Positions 13,552-25,731 of a DNA stretch of 64,000 nt are shown piece by piece. The position numbers were made by a program, and so were the translations under genes. This DNA comes from Schistosoma haematobium. Its lineage: Eukaryota; Platyhelminthes; Trematoda; Strigeidida; Schistosomatidae. The DNA lies in assembly GCF_000699445.3 (NCBI RefSeq), contig NC_067199.1, positions 31,332,402 to 31,396,401 of the forward strand. The letters run 5' to 3'. How positions within the stretch are numbered: the stretch's first letter is position 1; the number at the start of each line of letters is the position of its first letter. A model generated the notes under the pieces. It made no database searches, was not told the DNA's origin, and saw only the letters and a list, made by a program, of their open reading frames with translations.

Positions 13552-14612
13552 GTTATTAATTATCATTAATATTTCTAAATATCTCTTGATAGTATCATAG
13601 CCTCAACGGCTGTTTTGATTTGGTGTCTGGTTGAGATTCGTTTATATTTATTTGAATAATAATTATGTAACATTGAATATATATAGATTTTGAATATTAA
13701 AGTATCTTACAGATGAATAATAATGTATTCATCATGCTTATCATTTAACGAAAATTTCTTAAGAAAAAACATTTTGTAAATAGCAATAACATTCAGAAAA
13801 TATAAAGTTTTCACTGGTCAACTGTTGGCTAACATTGTTCCTTACACCCCGTCCTACCATAATTTATTGTTCAATAATTAAAAACTCATTGAAATACCTG
13901 TTTTAATAATTTTTCTCCCTTTATACTCTAATCAGAGAGAGATTTTGTTTATTTGATTTGACAAGACAAAAAATGCTCATATTCTTTAAATGTTATAAGA
14001 GATGTATACATAGCTTTCTGATAGTTGTTTACAATTTGCTTGTTCTCTTGAATGATATTTTCCTCTGATAAAGGAGAATAAGATGTTTTAATAATCATGA
14101 AGGAGAATTTTTCCTATCAAATGAGCTACATAATTTAAACATTATGAGCAACGTTAAGTTAGAGTGGAAGTTGTTCCTGCCAATATATGAGATTAACTTA
14201 TTATCTCCGTTTTAAGTACAGTGATATCTCATCGTTGACTTAAGCCTTAATTCAGAGGTACCAATTTCTGATATCTAGCGGTTGAATTTGTAATTTCGTG
14301 TTTATATTAACTTAGAATTAATGAGCAATTTATTTTTGGTTCCTAGAGTGTTCACATTTAAAGAAAAATTGCATGTTAAAACCAAATCTTTTCAATATTA
14401 AGCTTCTAACCATTTATAATTACATCTTATTATTTGGATAACTATTATGATTTGATTTTGGGGATCGATGGCGGTTAACGAAGTTGTAGACTCACTAGGT
14501 TACATCAAACAGATATACTGATGTAGACCATTTTACAGCTGATAATATATTAAGAAACTTATTTCAACTATTTCATGTTTTACTTGAAATGAGGAGTTTT
14601 CACACCATTGAA

Positions 14613-15295
14613 TTAAAGCAAAACATCAGGGCGTTCTTTGTTCACTACATTTGATGTCGCTGACAACCAGGGGGGGGAAGGGAGCTGTTCTGTGAACACC
14701 GTTGTGGGCCTGGAGTTGAGGTGTTAGTTGAGGCAGTCTGCTGAGGAGAGGTGACGTCGAGTGGAGTGTTTTGGCGGGGCGGCGTTGGCTGCAGAGGGTG
14801 ATGACGACAGAGAGGAGCGGTGGGACGTGCGGCTGCTCGGTGGACATCGAATGTAGATGGCTCAACGGGTCGCTAGTTCGCAGGCGTTGAAAGTCCCAGG
14901 TGCCGGGTGGATATTGGGTGCTGATGCGCCGGCACGCTGACGGAGCTATGAAGGTCAGCGGGCCGCAGACTCGACATCTTGACGGAAAGCGTGGCAAAGA
15001 CTGAAAAAAAAGAGGAAAGTGGCATGGCGAGCAGAACCACCGCAAGAACGACTGCCTTAAAGGGGGATGAGTGTGGTGTTAGCTACTTAAATCCACATAA
15101 GTAGCATATAACGATGGTCAGGAATAGAATGTATTTCAGTAATAGTTCGAGAAGGAAACAACGTGAACGGAAAGCAATCGGTGTGGAAATGCACGAACAG
15201 TGAAATCTGAGATGACGAACTGAGATTTGCAAAAGAAATAGTCAAGTTTGAGACAATTGATTTATATTTTGCCAATTAACTATTCACTGTATGGT
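14613..15295 (-). mobile_element. GC-rich remnant of an unidentified mobile element
   Basis: The part 14640-15070 is strikingly GC-rich against a very AT-rich background. On the minus strand it contains long open stretches, including a 139-codon Pro/Ser/Thr-rich frame ending at 14626. Another frame starting with ATG at 14977 is broken after about 35 codons. The flank 15075-15250 is shared with 42250-42420 (GATTGCTTTCCGTTC, TTCCTGAC, ACTTATGT, AAGTAGC in the same order), so the whole is a dispersed repeat. The composition suggests the 5' or ORF1 region of a retrotransposon. The class is not recognised. Confidence 0.5.
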
Positions 15296-15632
15296 TCTCA
15301 GATTTTAATGAGATATTCTCTAATTTCGTGTTCATATGCATTTGATTGTCCCCACTTGTGTTCTTGTCACTAGTGAGCACATGATTGTTGCCGAGAAAAA
15401 TCAAGGAGTTTAAACTTTTGAGAAAAAAGTAACACCTATTCTCTAAACATTCTCTCCAAATTACTTTCTTTATTCCATTTAAACTACATTTTAAACAAAA
15501 TGATCAATATTTTAATAGAGGGGTTACATTATATTTTGTAAATAATTTGTATTGACTAAATGATATTTTTCACTAATTTTAGATTGTATACAAAAGCAAT
15601 TAGGTATATTGTTCTTGAACACATCCGAATTA

Positions 15633-15636
<4 letters not shown>

Positions 15637-15715
<79 letters not shown>
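15637..15715. repeat. (TA)n microsatellite
   Basis: Pure alternating AT of about 79 bp, one of the longest in the window. Confidence 0.97.
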
Positions 15716-15718
<3 letters not shown>

Positions 15719-15970
15719 CATGAATAAATCTCAAAGAGAAAAAAAGTAGAAAAACTTAACTAAATCATAACGACGTAGAATACTATATTAGCATGTAATT
15801 ATATAAAGTTTCCTATGTTTATTAAAAAGAAATCCTAAATCAAATATACTAATCTTGATGAATTATTGCAAAGTTTAGTACAATTTAATGGGATAAAATT
15901 CAGTTTTATCTTTTAAAAATGAAGTATGGAATATGTTAATTACATAAAACGTTATGCCTCTCACTCTTTA

Positions 15971-15972
<2 letters not shown>

Positions 15973-16020
<48 letters not shown>
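15973..16020. repeat. (TA)n microsatellite
   Basis: Pure alternating AT of about 48 bp, close to the Sm-alpha insertion at 16.1 kb. Confidence 0.97.
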
Positions 16021-16022
<2 letters not shown>

Positions 16023-16099
16023 CTTTATGTTAAGCTGAAATATACATTTAACAAAAATGTAATTTTGAATCAATCTCATGTAAAACAAAAAGTGTATTT

Positions 16100-16500
16100 A
16101 ATTCACTTGATATTGTTTTACTTGAATCTTCTCATTGATGTTTTAGGACTGAAATTGATCAGTCTCTTATTGGCATATGTGCATACTGTGCGTATGCCTC
16201 GATATTGCCTTAATTTACAAGCATTATAAGCAAAGATGGATAGTGGCTAGCAGTGGAATCCAGGAAGATTCAAGTAAAACAATATCAAGTGAATTAAACT
16301 TCAACCCATTGCACAAGCAAGTGGCTATCAGGACTCAGTAGCTAAGTGGATAACGCGATGGCGTTTGAAGCGAACGGTACTGAGTTCGAGTCTTAGAGTG
16401 AACATCAACTCTGAGATGCAGGTACATCCAGCTGACTAGTCCCAAACAGGACGAAACGCGCGTCGTGGATTCCACTGCTAACCACTATCCATCTTTGCTT
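16100..16500. repeat. Sm-alpha head-to-head composite with perfect 13-bp target-site duplication
   Basis: AAAAAGTGTATTT at 16087-16099 is repeated exactly at 16501-16513. From 16100 to about 16265 the element is minus-oriented (CCAAGTGAAT-like end, middle, sequence just after the ribozyme cleavage site). From about 16262 it is plus-oriented (GAAGATTCAAG segment, tRNA-like head with box A TAGCTAAGTGG at 16339 and box B GAGTTCGAGTC at 16382, hammerhead, end CTTTGCTT). The join lies in a GGAAGA microhomology next to the ribozyme cleavage site. One duplication around both parts means they were inserted together. Confidence 0.92.
16424..16474 (+). ncRNA. Sm-alpha hammerhead ribozyme, core mutated
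   Basis: Type I layout: CTGACTAG at 16432, stem II GTCC/GGAC, CGAAAC, a short GCGC stem III loop, and cleavage triplet GTC at 16462-16464. G8 of the conserved CTGANGA is T here. Stem I has one mismatch (CCAG against GTGG). G8 is catalytic in this family, so the copy is probably inactive. Confidence 0.88.
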
Positions 16501-16900
16501 AAAAAGTGTATTTGTTTTAACTGATTACATAAACTATTCATATACAGTGAATCAATAATTATCACATTGAAAATACATGATCCGTTTTATGTTTCATATT
16601 GATCTCTGTTCTTCGATTTGGTTCTTCTTTTTTTGTTAAGCAAATTTATTTATTGTCTTTATTATTGCCAAAGTAAACGAGGTTTATAAGGGAAAAATTA
16701 ATTTTTATAAATGGTTATATGGAATTGTTATAGTTTGTTCAATTATTGTTGATTTCTATATTCTTATATACATAGATCATACTTAAATATTATGGTATAC
16801 TTTCGATAATCATAAAATATACATTTTCATTAAATAATTTGTATTTTTTAAGATAATTTTATCATATATATTAGTTAGCGAAAATTGTATTTACCTATTT

Positions 16901-17415
16901 GATAGAGTTTTGTTTTCTGAGCTGAATGGTTTGGTCATGAGGCTTTCATCATTCTTGTGAATGACATCATCAGCACAAACTTCGGCTAGAAGTAAAGTGT
17001 TCGAATTTCTTCAAATATGGTTCATAAATTGTATTATAGACCTCGATATTGCTTGGTTATTGTTGACATTAGAGAAGTTTCAAAAACTTTAAAACTCACA
17101 TCAATCAGCAATCAACAAACACATTGAAATCGATTCAATTTATTAAATAATCGGAAAAATTATGGACAAATATAGGACCAAAAATTAAATCAACTGGAGA
17201 TACAATCAAAAGGTCAACAATAATCAATTAACATCGATGTCTAAGGGACAAGCTGTGAGGCTTATGTGTAGAACTTCAAACATTTCACTTTTACCTGAAA
17301 TTTGTGCTGATGATTTCGTTCACTAGAATGATGAAAGCTCCACGACCAAACCATTCAGGTCAGAGAACAAAATTCTATCAAAATCATCCATCTAAGCTAC
17401 AAATCTCCATCATGT
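16901..17415. repeat. Fold-back element with hammerhead variants in both arms
   Basis: The left arm (16901-17000) and right arm (about 17265-17415) are diverged inverted copies sharing GAGTTTTGTTTTCTGA / TCAGAGAACAAAATTC and the ribozyme-like segment. The roughly 260 bp between the arms are AT-rich with no coding potential. The same family occurs at 37.5 kb. The arms extend to GCTACAAATCTCC at the right end, which is also found in the 37.5 kb copy. Confidence 0.75.
17301..17346 (+). ncRNA. Small hammerhead variant with AGCT stem III
   Basis: CTGATGA at 17307-17313, then stem II TCGTTC with loop ACTA and GAATGA (all six pairs form, one a G-U), then GAAAGCTC at 17333-17340. Stem I forms between TTGTG upstream and CACGA downstream of the cleavage position. 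Stem III is only the self-complementary AGCT, which cannot close within one RNA but can pair two RNAs. One or two extra bases lie between the core and stem II. The inverted copy at 16936-16980 has GAAAGCCTC, with an extra C, and is probably dead. Confidence 0.6.
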
Positions 17416-19626
17416 ATTCACCTAGAAGAACATTGGTATTTTTAATTCTTATATATTCTAAATTTATAATGAGATGTATAAAATAGTGTACTGGAATATT
17501 TTTACTAACAAGAGGGAAAAGTTATTTTACACTTGAATTCGATTATTTGTAAGGTATCATAGTCTTAGTGAGTTTTATACTCCTTAGCGGTTAAAAATGA
17601 TCGAACGTATAATTGGTAGCTAAATACCGGAGGTTATAACCGTTTCGATTTTGGAAACCGAATACCATAGACAAATGTGTATATAATTATTGAGTCACAT
17701 TACTGTTGTTAGTGTATATTATTAGAAAAAAGTCATTTTTTCATAAGTGACTTGTCAGGTTTGGTTGCTTGTATAGAATAATTAACAATATACTTCAAAG
17801 AAACAGTCTAAAATTCAAATGATAAATAATGGCAGGTTAACCTATTACAGTTGTATATATATATATATTTAAGAACTTGAAAAAATATCTCCTCTTAGTG
17901 TCCTCATAATGCATTATATATATACTGTTAAACTATAGTAAACTATCAATTGAAGTCCTGGACAGAAATAACGATAAATCATAAACCATAACCAATACGT
18001 TCATAACTTTTGAACATATTGTAGTTATTTGAGCTCGGCAGCTCCATCAATAACGTCGTTTAACGTTTGGAATAAAAGGTTCTATGGTTGAGTCCTCCTG
18101 CAAACAGTAACACATAGTAAAGAGATAACCATTAAAAGCTGTCTAAGTAATGTCACATATGTATCATTTGCCTTAATGTACTAATATTTAATTAGCTATA
18201 TTCGCTTGTTGTATGTTAATTTCCAGAGATTCATTGAACAAGTATTGGTTAAATGAAAGACTTGTTTGAAAGATTTTACAGAAAATGTTTTGTATTTGAT
18301 TAATAAATATGTATTGAAAGGTTCAGATCTATGCTGAACATGAGGAATGCAATCTAACATGTAATGTCATTGAAATTATTAGTTGTATTTCCAGCGTTAT
18401 GGGATTGTATGACACTAAGCAATGTACAGGATACTTGAACATAAAGATACATGAACTAAAATTTAAATAAATACAGGTTTGTACACGGTCAGTTACCTAT
18501 AAATTAAAATAGTTGCTAAGGTACCTTGCATTATCAAAATTTATTCACCAGAACATATATACTGTATTCAATTTACAAATGGTATTCAGATATTTGTACG
18601 AGTCTAATTGGTTATTTTCTTAATGTGGTAATAGCTAAATATTTATAAAACTTATTATTCACGAAGATTTCTCATGAAAGAACATAATATTTTCATCTTA
18701 ACCCGGGGGCATCTGGTATAATATTGATAAATTAAGGTGATTGATTAGTGCATTAAACTTTCGTTCTGTAAATAATTTTAAATCATGATGTTTGCAAATA
18801 TGAAGACTATTTTTAAGGATGAATAATAGTAAAAGACAGTTTTGGGGCCCAATATCTGACTTCTATTATGTCTGTGGATGCCTCTAACTCTACTAACTGA
18901 TCGGTAACGATTACTTTCATCTTATCTATTCGTCCACATGCATAACTGCACGATGTATCATTCATTACCCATAAACATTATTCGATTACTATAATTACTG
19001 ATATATTCCCATCGCAATGTATACCAAAAATATTATATAACTGGGGTCAAATTCAAGACCACTTAAGTGGTGAGCCCGTTGACAATATCGTACGATCTAA
19101 TTTGAGTCAGATCACAAGTGACAAAGACAGTATTTGCTAATTTTAGTTCTGAAGTGATATTCTGTGAATTAATAGTATAATTTACATTTCCATCCAATTT
19201 ATAGCCTTACACTTTTTATTTAATTACCTATATTCGGAATATTTCTGAAAAATATATTGTCCGAAATTACGCATAGATGGCAATAAAAGACTTTTCTATT
19301 TCTACTTATGATATCCATATTTTTTAGGATATATACCTTGAATTATTGATGGTGATGTAATATTTAAATATCATCCTCATACGTTTAAAGATTTTATTGT
19401 GGTTCCAACAATTTACGTCTTGTGTCAGTGCTGCACTTTCAAATGGAATACCGGTGATTTTAATTAAGACATAAATTAATTTGAATGTTTTGGCCCAGAA
19501 GAACCAACTAATAGAATATCTAAGAGCTTTAAAAAGAGCCATCAATAAATTTTTAACTTAAGAACTCGAATGAATGTATCATCTCAATCCATAATGCAAC
19601 AAATTCGTTTTAACCAGATATAAGGC
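17416..19626. other. AT-rich intronic stretch, nothing recognised
   Basis: No exon-like frame, tRNA-like box pair or shared repeat was identified, apart from a short (TA) run near 17857. Confidence 0.4.
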
Positions 19627-19831
19627 GAGACTATAATTTATGGACGAACCAATCAGGTGTAAGATAACAGGTCTCAGATTTTGGTGCGACATTCACTCAT
19701 CCATCAACTGTGAATCATAATTCTAATTCCTCACACAGGTTCATAACCCTTATCTGGTCCTTGTTAATAATTGGACACTCAAGGTCAGTCTAGCGTCTCT
19801 CACAGGTCTTTCATAAATTATAGTCTCATCT
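19627..19831. mobile_element. Non-autonomous TIR (MITE-like) element, copy 1
   Basis: It starts GAGACTATAATTTATGGACG and ends with the inverse (TCATAAATTATAGTCTC), giving terminal inverted repeats of about 22 bp. The internal sequence (CAATCAG, ATCATAATTCTAATTCCTCAC, CTCAAGGTCA) is shared with copies at 39.0 and 42.6 kb. No coding capacity was seen. Target-site duplication is unclear. Confidence 0.75.
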
Positions 19832-21198
19832 AGTTATAATGCATGTGCCTAAATTTTCTATTATTACTTTATCATTTTCTGTCGAATATGAATAGTATAC
19901 TATTGCAATGAAATCTTATTTAACTTCATTTATATACTGTGAAACAAACACATTCTAATTTAACATTAGAAATCACCATAATTTACAACTGTAATTTGAT
20001 TTCAACTCTTTGGTGATCTCATGTGACAATCAGAAATTGTTTCTCGAAAAGCAGTTAAGCATTTAAAGGTAAATAACCGTATCTCTTATGATTTCATTAT
20101 TGCTTAAAAAATATAGAACGAAAATGCTTTTATCGTTAACGTTCTATTCTTTTTATCCTCAATATCAATCATATATCTAATGTAGCTATATACGTAAATG
20201 TAAATCACATGAAAAAGTGAAATGTATACATGGTTTGAATAGATTTGGAAATGAATAAATAGATGATTACCGATTATTTTCAATGTTATTGTAGTAAATA
20301 AAAGCACCAAATGATTTATGTGGTATAAACTATGTAATACATTTTCAATGTTCATATATAATTAACACTATTGAACTAAGATTCCATATCTAACTGGTTG
20401 TATCGAGGATGATTGGCTATTTTTTAAAATTTAATAATAATGGTTTAAGGCCGAACTATTAAACTGACAGATGGCATCGTCTTGTTTATTTATCTACTAT
20501 TAATTAAATTCGTACGTCTTATTGTCTGGTAGTCCTTTAAAATTTGTAGAAATATACATTGGATGGATGTGTTTTGCTAAAGATTTACAATAACTTATTC
20601 TGTTCGGCTAATAATTTCTCACTGGGTCTTTACTTCTGATAAACTTATAACCATAGATATCTGATCACGTGAATCACACGTTATCTGTTTCTTAACTATT
20701 GAAGCATTTATAAAATAGAATTGTAAAAGAAGAGGGAATCGTTGAAGCTTTCAGTAAATGAGTTTTAAATGTCAAAACAATTTAAAATAACAAAAAGACT
20801 ATGTGTCATCATTAGTGATTCATGTTAGTCACCATACATTACATATGTCATTGATTTAAATCACTACATATACATATTTGTCTACATTTAATTGACTATG
20901 TCAATCTCCTCTGAAATCTTAGACAACTTGATTTATGTTAAGAAATTATAGATTCTGTTTTTAAAGCAGTCAAATATATCATAGTGCCGTGATTGCTTTA
21001 TGCTGTATAATAATAAATTCATGTTACTCAAATGTTAACAAGCTAATTCCTATAGGGCTTTCAATATTTGACGAACTAAGGTGGGTGGGTACAGAATTGG
21101 CATTGAGAGCTTGGTAATTATTACTTCAAGTTGTCAGCTTTTTTTAAATCCTACGTTCATCACTAGTTTCAACCATGTTAACAAGTCAATTATCTTTT

Positions 21199-21630
21199 AT
21201 CAGAAGGGGTTTGTGGAGATTTTAGAAATTCAACTAATTGAAATCATGAGTCAATTGGAGATAGTCCACCATGGAAAACCTGGAAGCACTCCAAGGCCGT
21301 TTCGTCCCAGTATGGGACTCCTCAGCAGTGTGCATCTACGATCCCACACCCCGCGAGATTCAAACCCAGGACCTATCAGTTTCGCGTCAGGCTCTTAACC
21401 ATCTAAACCACTGGGCCGGCATCCAACGGTGTTAATGTCTAACTTCAACCAATCCACGAAGTTGCGCCACCGTACACCATTGTAATCAGTGAGTTGATAT
21501 CTCACAACAGATCTGGTTGAACTTCACTGGTAACAACTTCTCACTAGAACTCCAGGAGTATTTCTTTAAGTCAATCACTAGTGAGCAGATTTTCCATGGT
21601 GGTCTAGCTTCAATTGACTCATAATTTTAA
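21199..21630. repeat. SINE-B fold-back copy with perfect 13-bp target-site duplication
   Basis: TCAATTATCTTTT at 21186-21198 recurs at 21631-21643. The minus unit is nearly full length: tail, hammerhead, tRNA-like head, body to the CACTAGTGAGCAG region. A short plus tail (TTTTCCATGGTGG onward) follows. The minus hammerhead core is intact (CTGAGGAG, stem II, CGAAAC) but the cleavage triplet is TTG instead of GTC. Confidence 0.92.
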
Positions 21631-21929
21631 TCAATTATCTTTTCTGAAGAAGTGATTAAAAGGTGTATTTCTAATTAAAAATAATACATAACCAATATGA
21701 TAATTTATTAAAACATTTAAGGATAAGATAAATTCACTTACTTAATCTTTTTCGACTGTAATTGATTCTAGAGGCTGATTCTGTTGATGAAAAATTATGG
21801 AAATATAAAATTCAATTAAGAATATCAAATATTTAATTTAAGCTAAATAAAATTATCTTCATTAGAAAATTAGACATACATATATCATTACTACAAGTAA
21901 ATGTAGAGATACAGAGTTATATGTTCATT

Positions 21930-23230
21930 AGATGTGAATTCCTTGTTTACGGATGTACCTTTGAAAAAAAACGATTGATATATTATGTGATTACATATCT
22001 TTAAACAAACTTAAATTATGTGTCCCTTTAAAAATTCTTAGAGATTTACTATTATTATGTGCTGACAAAATTCAGTTCATTTTTGAATGTGAATACTTTC
22101 GTCAGATTGTTGGGGTTGCTATGGGTAGTCCGCTAGGACCATTATTAGCAGATGTGTTCATGGCACGTGTTGAAAATATGACTGATGACTTAGTCGAAAA
22201 CATGTCACTTTATAAGAGTAATGTGGACGATATCTTGGTTGTTTGTGAAAGATATGAGGATATGTACTGTTTATTAAATAAATGTAACACTCTCTAAAAC
22301 CATATTAGTCTCTCATGTGAAGAGGAGAAGAATGATCAACTTCCCTTCCTAGATATACTTCTGAGTAGACGAGAAAATGGCTCAGTCAAACTATCCATTT
22401 TTAGAAAACTAACATGGACAGGTCAATACCTTAGTTAATATAATTATTACCCAGTGCAATACAAACGTGGTTTGATAAGGTGCCTATTCAATTGGCTTGA
22501 TCGTATTTGTACAAATGATGCCATTGATGATGATGTTAAGTTGCTAAATTTAACATTAATGGAAAAATGGCTATCCTCTGACATTCATAAATAGATGGAA
22601 AGTCCATGGTACACTGATCCCTACTGTAACCTTGGTAGAAAAAGGCCTGTCTACATTACTTTACCATTCAGAGGTGATTCAAATAGCCTTTTATTGAAAC
22701 AGAGGCTTAAATCAGTCATCAACAAAAGCAAAGGTCATTACCAAAGAAAGAACAAGGTGCATGCTTCATCCAAAACTTAAAAGACATGAAAACGATTGTG
22801 TCACATCCCCCTGTATTTACCAATTTAAATGTGTGTGTGATCACACATACATAGGGAGGAGCAATCGTGATCTCAAAATTAGGGTGTGTGAACATATACC
22901 AGAATTGACAGATAATTCCCATTTAAACATTAAAATTAAAACACGAAGTTCAGCGAAGGGATCTCTTTTCAACGAATTTATTATCAAGCTGTACAATCAA
23001 GTGACCCAATAAGAGTAGAAGATAAACATGCATCATCCTCTATTGTTAAATATATAATCAAAACAGGCCATAAGATTGATTTTAACTCGGCTTTTGTGAT
23101 GTTGTATAACAGTGTAAAAGGGCGTATACTAAGGTTTATTGAAGCCTTAGCCATATGAAAATTCAAACCCCCTTTGTGTATTCAAAAGCAGTTTGTTCTC
23201 ACCTTAAACCTACCCTGGTAATATTAGCTT
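21930..23230 (+). pseudogene. Penelope-like element remnant: RT, GIY-YIG endonuclease and C-terminus
   Basis: Decayed coding sequence on the plus strand. In order: an RT motif resembling SLFTDVPL near 21950; GVAMGSPLGPLLADVF near 22110-22160; a VDDI motif near 22225, where the family usually has Y-V-D-D but here Asn replaces Tyr; LPFLDILL near 22340; a GIY-YIG motif with CDHTYIGRSNRDL near 22825-22880; and the PLE C-terminal pattern with KTGHKIDFNSAF and RFIEALAI near 23060-23150. At least four stops (for example near 22298, 22438, 22593 and 23010) and a frameshift near 22775 break it. The order RT then GIY-YIG identifies an EN-containing Penelope-like element. Confidence 0.88.
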
Positions 23231-23660
23231 ATTATTCAGAGTGATTAGGTTTCAAATTGTGTTCACATTATTATTACTCTTATTATTACCCTTGTCTCCT
23301 GTTACCCCATCTCCAGTCCAGTTGACCTTTTATTTTTATATATAAATGTTCTTAACAAGTATATTTGTGATCAGATTGTTCGAAATGTTTTGCGCCAATA
23401 TTTCACATAGTTCTGATAATCTTCGTCTTCTTATTACATTATCGAAATTTATCAATGGGACTAATTGTCTTAAATATAGGGTTTAATTAAACATTTGGGA
23501 CAGATTATCGTTAAATAAAATAATTTAACTTGTCAAACCGATAAATTTTGAGATAATTTGTTCCATGCTTGAACTATTTAATAAAATTTTAAATTCGACT
23601 TAAGATTGTTTAAATTATCCGGTTGTTGATATTTTTGACCACATTTTGATCAATATTGCT

Positions 23661-24003
23661 GAGACGAAACACGCGTCCGAGATTCCACTGATATCTATAT
23701 TTCATTTGTTCTATATAAACTTGAATCATATTCACTATTTCAAGGCAATCCATAATGGCGGAATATATACCAACCAAGGCTGATCAAATTTTGATCACAA
23801 TTATCAAGAACTTGATAATTTAGACAACTTCAAATCTAATTGAATCACATACTCGTAGAATGAGTGAGAGTCTACTTGGACTCCATTGGTGAGTGAATAA
23901 TGCGACGGTGTGACGGTCTGAAAGTGAACTCTGAGATATAGGTACATCAATGAATTCAAAATAGTTAGAAATACGCATTCTGAATTCCATTTCCAGATAC
24001 ATC
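23661..24003 (+). repeat. Diverged Sm-alpha satellite unit bounded by two half-ribozymes
   Basis: It begins with the 3' half of an Sm-alpha hammerhead (ACGAAACACGCGTC then GAGATTCCACTG). It continues through about 230 bp of spacer with ACCAACCAAGGCTGATC and a shortened tRNA-like head. It ends in a strongly decayed second hammerhead (AGATATAGGTACATC ... TTCTGAATTCC). It thus looks like one period of a tandem array cut out of a dimer. The copy at 29.7 kb shares the spacer. Confidence 0.7.
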
Positions 24004-25513
24004 CTATATATTCTTTGTAAAATATTTAGGTTCATGGTACTTATTCTAGAGTAAATTTTGATGGAACTTAGTGAAGTGCATCAATTTACTGGTTGTCATG
24101 AAGTGAGATCCACATAATCTTCCTTTTTTTGTTTTGTCGTTAAATACCTTTGTAATATGATTTAAAAATTAGTTTAAATAACTTGTGATGTATAACTTAC
24201 TTGTGATGTATAAGCGCAAACCTATTGTTAATGGTTCCGAGAATAATGACAAGAAAATCGTATTTAAATAAAATTAGAGAGATTCAGACAAATGGGTGAA
24301 TTATTCTAAAGGGATTTGACTACTCCTACATACGCTATTGTACAAAATAGTCTTTTATTTTTATGAACTTTACTTTAGTATATGTATTCTTATTAACTCA
24401 AAAGAACAGAAGTTAGAGCTTCTTAACTTTTCATATCTATTTAGCACAAAATGAATTCGTACTTTCGTTACCGAAAATGCTGTTTATGTGATTTTAAATT
24501 GATTTTCAGTCTATAGGATACTCAACTGACAACTAAAATATTCACGAATCGGTTGGATTAATTATGGGAATATTACTTATCAATTTATTGATCCCAGAAC
24601 TGTGAGTGACTAGACCGCTCATAGAAACAAGGTTGAGGTGAGAAATTGTTTGTAGGATATGAAATATTTAAATGATGCATCCTTAGGCATAGTATCTAAT
24701 TCTATTAAATATAAACGCATTAAACAAAAGATGCACGTTGTAATAAACTCTTGTGGCTCATAGAAATAAAATAGAGTTCAATAATGTAGACAAAACATGA
24801 CTTTTAACACCAATGTAATGCTTACATGTTGGTATACAATGCTGAAATCATACATAACTTTGAGATTGGCACCATACAGTTGTGGATGGCTCCGGAATAC
24901 TCAAAGTGAATTATATCCTAGTTAAGATCTTTCATCAGTGCAGGTCAATATAAATAGTGAAACCCAAAACTGTTTTACCGAAACATGTTCTGGATTCTCA
25001 AAACAGCTGAGAACGCTGTTAGTACAGTTAAATTCCCTGTTTTGGATGATTAAATACTGTAGTTTTCATACTTCTTCTAGCGGACATTATTAACACAAAT
25101 TTCAGTTAGTAGTGAGTTATTAGAATTGCTCTACAGATGGTCAAAGGATTGTTTTGACAATATTAATATTCATGAGAACCCAACTCTATGAAAATAATCC
25201 TTCTCAGCTATAGATATTCACTAGCTAAAACTGTTCCTAGCTCAGACGTTTATTACTTATCATTACGTATGCTAACAAATTTACAGTCGTTTTAAATGAC
25301 TGGATATTTGTATTGCTCCCGGCAAGCCAGAAAAAAAACTTATGATGATAATAAAAGACTGACATATCCTTGGATCAATAGGTAAGTAGTATGCCTCAAT
25401 AATCATACATTTGCGAATTTCATCTTAGAACATCTTGAATATCTTCAAATTAAAATGTTCAGTAAACTGTAATTATGCAAACCGATTCTATCTCAGAAGG
25501 TTAACATTAAGTT
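24004..25513. other. AT-rich intronic stretch, nothing recognised
   Basis: No exon, ribozyme core or dispersed repeat could be recognised by eye. Confidence 0.35.
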
Positions 25514-25524
25514 TGTTAACACTT

Positions 25525-25731
25525 TAATAGTTGAGATCATGAGTCAATTGAAGCTAGATCACCATGGAAAACCTGGAAGCACTGATAGGTCATGGGTTCG
25601 AACCTTGCGAGGCGGGGTCGTGGATAGGCACTGCTGAGGAGTCCCACAGTAGTACGAAATGGCCATCCAGTGCTTCCAGGTTTTCCATGGTTGTCTAGGT
25701 TCATTTGATTCATGATCTCAACTAGTAAAAG
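25525..25731. repeat. SINE-B fold-back copy with near-perfect target-site duplication
   Basis: TGTTAACACTT at 25514-25524 and TGTTAACATTT at 25732-25742 flank it (10 of 11 match). A short minus tail (to GGAAGCACT) joins a plus unit starting just before box B (GGGTTCGAACC) and running through the hammerhead to the 3' tail. Confidence 0.88.
25628..25673 (+). ncRNA. SINE-B hammerhead ribozyme with C-G to U-A exchange in stem III
   Basis: Stem I GCACTG/CAGTGC is perfect. The core is CTGAGGAG at 25634 with CGAAAT and triplet ATC at 25665. Compared with the family's CGAAAC ... GTC, both partners of the second stem III pair changed, so pairing is kept as U-A. Both changes are CpG transitions within CGGCCG. 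Stem II is partly mismatched (TCCC against AGTA). Confidence 0.7.

Noticed and set aside
15524..16229. Open frames with long Tyr-Ile runs
   Set aside because: Translation of (TA)n microsatellites; the same applies at 5629-5820, 46648-46977 and 63607-63852 (TA part).
16331..16395. A tRNA gene at the box A/box B pair of Sm-alpha (also in each SINE-B head)
   Set aside because: Box spacing is tRNA-like but no acceptor stem or complete cloverleaf closes, and the sequence is repeated in mobile copies; these are SINE heads.
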